This document shows positions 6,352 through 10,000 of a stretch of DNA of 10,000 bases, one piece after another. The stretch is taken from NCBI GenBank assembly GCA_018398765.1, contig JAHBMJ010004425.1:13985-23984 (forward strand). Direction: 5' to 3'. Source of the stretch: Chromera velia (taxonomy: Eukaryota; Sar; Chromeraceae). Made by a program: the position numbers and the translations under genes. Position 1 is the first letter of the stretch; every line of letters starts with the position of its first letter. The notes beneath the pieces were generated by a model. It was not told the origin of the DNA, did no database searches, and saw nothing but the letters and a program-made list of their open reading frames with translations.

Positions 6352-6842
6352 CAGGGTTGTTAATCACCGACAACTGTAAGTACCGAAAAACGGAACCGAC
6401 CCATAATTTTGTTTTTTTTGTGTGTTTTCGGTGCTTTCGTCACCAGCAAAAATTTGGTAAGGTAAGGCCCTAGACTGCTACTTCTAGTTGAGCCTCATAT
6501 GGAAAACTGGTTGTTCTAGAATCAAAATTCTAGAAAAGCAGCCATGGCGGGCCCGGGCCGCCCGGCAGCGAGCGGGACAGAGTGGCCCTCTGAGTGGGGT
6601 AGGCCCACGTGGCGCGATAAATAAAATTCAACTTTTGTTACGTTTGTTTTTAGTAATTTTTAGTGAAAAATAGTAGAAAAACCTAGAATCAAGTTATTTT
6701 AACGTTTTAAAACCTAGTTTGAGCTAGTTTAAGCAAAATTTCAAAGTACCGAAAGTACCTAGGAAAGTACCGGTACCGAAAAACGGAACCACCCCCCCCT
6801 AAAGTACCGAAGTACCGAAAGGCACGGTACTTAACAACCCTG
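6352..6842. mobile_element. Non-autonomous hAT-like MITE, 491 bp
   Basis: The ends are CAGGGTTGTTAA at 6352-6363 and its exact complement TTAACAACCCTG at 6831-6842, extendable to about 16 of 18 matching bases. Flanking octamers ATGTTTCT (6344-6351) and ACGTTTCT (6843-6850) match at 7 of 8, the 8-bp target duplication expected of hAT transposons; CAGGG termini are common in that superfamily. Inside, GTACCG/CGGTAC hexamers recur near both ends, and TACCGAAAAACGGAACC occurs in direct orientation at about 6380-6396 and 6773-6789, like the subterminal transposase-binding motifs of hAT elements. A GC-rich island (6541-6620) with the palindrome GGCCCGGGCC sits in otherwise AT-rich DNA. There is no transposase ORF; the 61-codon open frame at 6488 is not convincing. 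It must rely on a transposase elsewhere. Confidence 0.8.
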
Positions 6843-7162
6843 ACGTTTCTTATATTGCAATCCCGCTACATGCAAGCAGCGTTTGAAAAATTTTCAATCA
6901 ATTGGCCAGGTGAGCCAATCAACCAAGCTTGCAGATCGATCGAGACGAAACTGTCGATCATAGTGTCAAGGAAATTACTACGGGGTCCCTTCTGCACTTC
7001 CTCCTCATGATCGAGCGGCCTCGTGCCAGAACGGTCGAACATGTCTACTATTATAGATCCCCTATACATTTGCTCCAGAATGACATAAGCCAAAACCAGC
7101 CGGAATGGAAGAACGAGCTGAAGGAGACATTCAGAGACAGTCACTCAGAAAAGATTGAGTGA
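6843..7162 (+). other. Flank right of the MITE; weak unidentified coding-like stretch
   Basis: After the right target duplication, the frame at 6929-7162 reads ETVDHSVKEITTGSLLHFLLMIERPRARTVEHVYYYRSPIHLLQNDISQNQPEWKNELKETFRDSHSEKIE. Composition looks protein-like, but there is no ATG start (it begins TTG) and there is a stop shortly upstream (about 6917). The antisense frame 6866-7144 is also open, so strand is uncertain. It is possibly a remnant of another element or of a host exon. No family recognised. Confidence 0.25.
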
Positions 7163-8692
7163 ACATGAAGTACAAACTTGACCTGAACGCATGCAAAAGG
7201 GGGGGGGGGGTCCGTAAGGGAGTTCGTGAAGGTCATTTTCCTTCGATCGATCCTTCTGCCAGGAAAGGGCAGAAACCTCCGTGAGGCCTGAAAGAGTGTG
7301 ACTGAGTGACTGAGTCATTGATTCACTCGATCAGTGCACGACTGGAGAATCCACAAGCAGACGGAGAGGGGAGGGGTCGTTGCAAAAGGGGAATGAATTG
7401 AATGAATGAATGAATGAATGAATGGACGAATGATTGGACAACCGCAACGAGTGCATGGGTTGAATCAAAAAGCATCCCGTCCCCCCTTCTACGCCTTGTT
7501 CACCGTCCGACAGGAACTGAATACATGAGCGAATGACTGGAGGCGAAGGCAGGGGTGAGTGGGGGGTGAGGAAGACAAAGGCCTCCCTTCTTTCCTTCCA
7601 GTCTGCCCTCCACCCTTCATCGACAGGTACTTTTTTTGAAGGCAGGCACGACGACAGAACACAAACGAGTTTGACTGACTGAGTGAAGAGGGTCCTACCG
7701 AGACGACGAATGGAGCGCGGATAGAGGTGTCAATACAGTCTGCAAAAAAGGCTGCTGTCATGGTGGGCGGCCGGGGAAATGTGAGGGGAGTTGCCGATGG
7801 GGGAAGTTGCCAAGTAACCCCAGCACGACGACGAAGACGGTGCGTAAGAGGAAAGAATCGCAGACAGACAGAAAAGAGGAAGAAGAGAAAAGAAGAAAGA
7901 AGTGAGACAGGACGGACTACGGGCCACTAACTCCCTCAACCCAACACACACACACAAATATACAACATATATGAACAACAACGACGTGCGGCTGGAAACG
8001 CGCGTGTGGGACAGACAGCAGAGCAAGTTTGCCTGCCTATCTGCCTACATCGCACCATGATCAGCGGCCTCTTTCTCCTTTCCCGCAAGGAGCTTTGTTC
8101 TTTTTCTTGCCTCCTGAAATTCGTTTCCTCGCTCCCTTCCTGCCTGCTTGCCTACCTTCATGAAAAAACGAAGGTGAATCTTGACGAAAAGAGACAGAGA
8201 GAACAAATGGTTCCTTCTAAACAGAAAGGGAAAGGCGGGACGGCCTGAGAGAGGCATGCAGCGTTTGTGTCGTTGCAAAAAGTTCACGTGCGTGTGCGTT
8301 GAGGGGCTGGCCAAAAGAGAAAAGACAGGAAAGGATAGGGGACAGGCGGTGGAAGCAAAGGGAGAGCGGAAGGTACGTGAAAGGAAAAGGGGAAAAAATT
8401 ATAGAAAACTGAAAGAGAGGGACGCGGGCCCTGTAAAAGTCTCGTGCGTTTTTTTTTTTTCTCTTCTTCTTCTTCAGACCCTTCAGACCCCTCCCCCCCG
8501 TACAGTTTGCTTGTGAGCGCCTCTTCTGACGATCAATCTTGCCTGCCTTTCAATTCTCCAGTTCCCTCCCTCTGTTGTTTCTCTTTCTTTCTGTGCCCCC
8601 TTCACTTATTTGTTATTCCACCCACCCAACCCGCCTTCAACCCTTCCCATTCCCCTTCAGTCATCAACTCGGCCTCTCAGAGAACGAGAGAG
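7163..8692. other. Intergenic stretch dominated by simple sequence
   Basis: No convincing gene. It contains a G12 run (7199-7210), GACTGAGT-type repeats about 7299-7325, an (AATG)n tract (about 7391-7424), AGAAGA-rich sequence about 7870-7905 and a T tract followed by TTCTTCTTCTTCAG (8449-8477) that resembles a plus-strand splice acceptor. The open frames here (for example 7727-7930 and 8181-8516) are Arg/Lys- or Ser/Cys-rich products of purine or pyrimidine bias. The right part probably includes the 3' UTR of the minus-strand gene ending at 8693. Confidence 0.5.
7391..7424 (+). repeat. (AATG)n microsatellite
   Basis: About eight AATG units with one imperfection near the left end. Confidence 0.9.
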
Positions 8693-8776
8693 CTAGACAG
8701 CCCCTGCCTTCATGGCCAAGAAGTCGTCGTTGAACGAGTCCTGTTCCAAAAATCCCTCGGCACCGTTGCGCCAGAC
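8693..8776 (-). CDS. Terminal exon of the minus-strand gene (unidentified protein)
   Basis: On the minus strand a pyrimidine-rich run ends in an acceptor CACACATGCAG|GTCTGG (exon from 8776), followed by 27 codons, VWRNGAEGFLEQDSFNDDFLAMKAGAV, and TAG at 8695-8693. The phase (0) matches the donor of the upstream exon at 9298, so the two join as ...NLDMTH-VWRNGAEGF... . The amino-acid mix is that of an ordinary soluble protein, unlike the biased frames around it. The acidic FLEQDSFNDDFLAMKAG ending gives no family assignment. The plus-strand open frame across this exon (8444-9001) is regarded as antisense. Confidence 0.55.
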   Translation of the reverse strand, partial: VWRNGAEGFLEQDSFNDDFLAMKAGAV

Positions 8777-8820
8777 CTGCATGTGTGCAACACACGGACG
8801 GACAGACGGACAGAGGGTTT

Positions 8821-8876
8821 GCAAACCAGAGAGCGGCACACAGAGAGTGCAAACCAGAGAGCGGCACACAGAGAGA
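8821..8876 (+). repeat. 28-bp tandem repeat, two units
   Basis: The units 8821-8848 and 8849-8876 begin GCAAACCAGAGAGCGGCACA and differ only at the last base. They lie inside the predicted intron, about 45 bp from the acceptor of the minus-strand terminal exon. Confidence 0.95.
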
Positions 8877-9151
8877 AGGGCAGCGCAGGCGAGGAAGAAA
8901 GGAAAATGGGGGATGAGAAAGAAGTGGTGAAAGAAAGAAAGAGATGGGGTTTATCTTTCAACCGCAGGGGGGGGGTCGGTCGGGTCGGCCCCCCAGGTTG
9001 ATTCTCTCTCTAGCGTTCACTCATCTTGACTGGTGGCCTTTTTGTCTTTCTGCCTGCCTGCCTGCCTGCCTGCTTGATTGCCTCCGCCTCCCATGGATTT
9101 GCACGGACGGACGCTCGGCGCCTCTGTCTTTCTCTCGTCAACCCTCATTCG

Positions 9152-9172
9152 TCTCTCTCTCTCTCTCTCTCT
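9152..9172 (+). repeat. (CT)n microsatellite
   Basis: About ten CT units followed by GTCT repeats, inside the predicted minus-strand intron. Confidence 0.9.
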
Positions 9173-9297
9173 GTCTGTCTGACTCGTCTTCCGTTTGTCC
9201 GTCTCTGTCTGCGAAGAAAGCTGACTCCTCCTTTCCCCTCCCGTCCCTGATGGGCAATCTCTCACTCCCTGACTCGCTGACTGACTGACAGACTCAC

Positions 9298-9558
9298 ATG
9301 CGTCATGTCCAGGTTGAGAGCCTTGACGATGGCGTCTCTCCACTTGGCCTCCGTCTGTCTGCACAGGGAGAAGTCTGCTCCTTTGGTCTCGGGGAGGGAG
9401 GCGATGATTTGGTCCAGCTCCTTCTCTGCAGGGTAGGCGCCGTCAAGCTGGGAGACGGAGGAGGGAATACCGATGGGCACGGCGACTCCGGCCGGGAACG
9501 TCTTGGCCTCCTCGCTCCATCCGACAGGGACACTCTCGACCCACTCTCGGTTGATGAT
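9298..9558 (-). CDS. Internal exon, 87 codons, of the minus-strand gene (unidentified protein)
   Basis: On the minus strand the acceptor CTGCCTGCTATCAG|ATCATC (exon from 9558) follows a pyrimidine-rich run, and the donor GCAT|GTGAGT ends the exon at 9298. It is 261 nt, phase 0 at both ends. The product reads IINREWVESVPVGWSEEAKTFPAG, then VAVPIGIPSSVSQLDGAYPAEKELDQIIASLPETKGADFS, then LCRQTEAKWRDAIVKALNLDMTH. C/G-ending codons dominate and the composition is that of a folded soluble protein, which makes this the most gene-like coding segment in the window. Possible helices cover AEKELDQIIASL and EAKWRDAIVKALNL; no catalytic motif, signal peptide or membrane span is seen. With the terminal exon it gives a 114-residue C-terminus. 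I do not recognise the family. The open frame continuing upstream to 9852 is judged intron read-through. Confidence 0.65.
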
Positions 9559-10000
9559 CTGATAGCAGGCAGGCAGGCAGGATGGATGTGTGCTTAGATA
9601 GATGGACACGCATAAAACATACATGCATACATGTTCATTCACTTTAAGATGAGAAGAAGAAAACATCTGTTCCGTTTTTCTCCCTTCTGACATTGGAGAA
9701 ATGCCGTGGATTGATGGACGGGAGCCTTCCAGATATGTCTCGCGGGAGGGAAAGCGAGCAAAAACTGGAGGGTAGAAAGAGCCACATGATCCACTGCGCT
9801 GGAGGCTCTTTCTCTCCGTCGGCGCATGGGAAAAATGAAGACGACAACACAATCAATCGTCAGTCTGCTTTCTCTGATCCAGAAGAAGGATAACCGTGCA
9901 AGACAGGGAGGGACAGAAGAAGAACAAGAACAAGAAGAAGAAAAAGAAAAAGAAAAGGGTCACCGAGGAGCCCAAATATTATCAGCAGAGAAAGACCGAC
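9559..10000 (-). other. Predicted upstream intron of the minus-strand gene (continues past the window)
   Basis: Upstream of the acceptor at 9559 the transcript strand has CTGC/GCATG repeats (about 9565-9630), a mixed region (9640-9900) and a strong polypyrimidine run (complement of 9918-9958). The frame 9562-9852 encodes a Cys/Ser/His-rich sequence with no credible domain, so I treat it as intronic. A small exon in the 9640-9900 stretch, or one ending at the GTGACC near 9964, cannot be excluded, but no phase-0 donor supporting it was found. Confidence 0.35.

Larger units (their letters stand above)
8777..9297 (-). other. Predicted intron of the minus-strand gene
   Basis: The donor is GTGAGT (9297-9292 on the minus strand) and the acceptor ATGCAG ends at 8777, giving 521 bp. 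It is full of GACT/CTGC repeats and, on the transcript strand, GA-rich sequence. It holds a CT microsatellite on the plus strand at 9152-9172, CTGC/CTTG repeats about 9050-9075 and the 28-bp tandem repeat at 8821-8876. Confidence 0.6.

Noticed and set aside
8444-9001. 185-codon plus-strand frame preceded by a strong polypyrimidine-CAG acceptor-like site at 8449-8477
   Set aside because: Its composition follows local pyrimidine then purine bias, it runs through the 28-bp tandem repeat, and it is antisense to a phase-consistent minus-strand terminal exon. A plus-strand exon cannot be fully excluded without transcripts.
9262-9300. Repeated TGACTGAC/GACTC sequence near 9270-9292, considered as a CRISPR-like or iteron array
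   Set aside because: Irregular short simple repeats without constant spacers, inside a eukaryotic intron.
9562-9852. Upstream extension of the open frame of the minus-strand exon, with an ATG near 9852
   Set aside because: It runs through CTGC repeats and a good polypyrimidine-CAG acceptor at 9559; the predicted residues are Cys/Ser/His-rich and lack natural composition, unlike the exon proper.

Overview
This looks like eukaryotic nuclear DNA, not prokaryotic. It has intron-exon structure with GT...AG junctions, very long polypyrimidine and polypurine microsatellites, low-complexity Ser/Glu/Arg-rich coding sequence, non-LTR retrotransposon (LINE) relics and a hAT-type miniature transposon. 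The style (GC-rich codons, GA/CT-saturated introns, disordered charged proteins) fits an alveolate or related alga; a chromerid such as Chromera velia is my best guess, made from style alone.

Layout. Positions 1-2340 (+) hold the 3' part of a protein-coding gene: a long exon open from the left edge to about 1265, an intron of about 540 bp packed with microsatellites (1266-1805), and a last exon to a TAA at 2338-2340. Positions 2481-6322 are a graveyard of retroelement pieces. They comprise a short antisense LINE 3' end (2481-2584), a decayed ORF1-like gene with a coiled coil and a Gln run (2843-3704), a repeat found again inverted (3703-3888), two divergent LINE ORF2 C-termini that each carry a Cys-Cys-His-Cys knuckle (3889-5143 and 5605-6003), a 3' UTR closing the second one (6004-6116), and the inverted partner of the 3703 repeat (6166-6322). 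A 491-bp non-autonomous hAT-like element with recognisable target-site duplications lies at 6352-6842. Positions 7163-8692 are mostly simple-sequence intergenic DNA. Positions 8693-10000 (-) hold the 3' end of a second host gene: a terminal exon (8693-8776), an intron, an 87-codon exon (9298-9558) and the start of a further upstream intron.

The two host genes converge on the transposon-rich interval. Neither product could be identified. No complete transposase or reverse transcriptase is present, so all mobile elements here are fossils or non-autonomous. I found no RNA genes, no CRISPR array and no operon-like arrangement.
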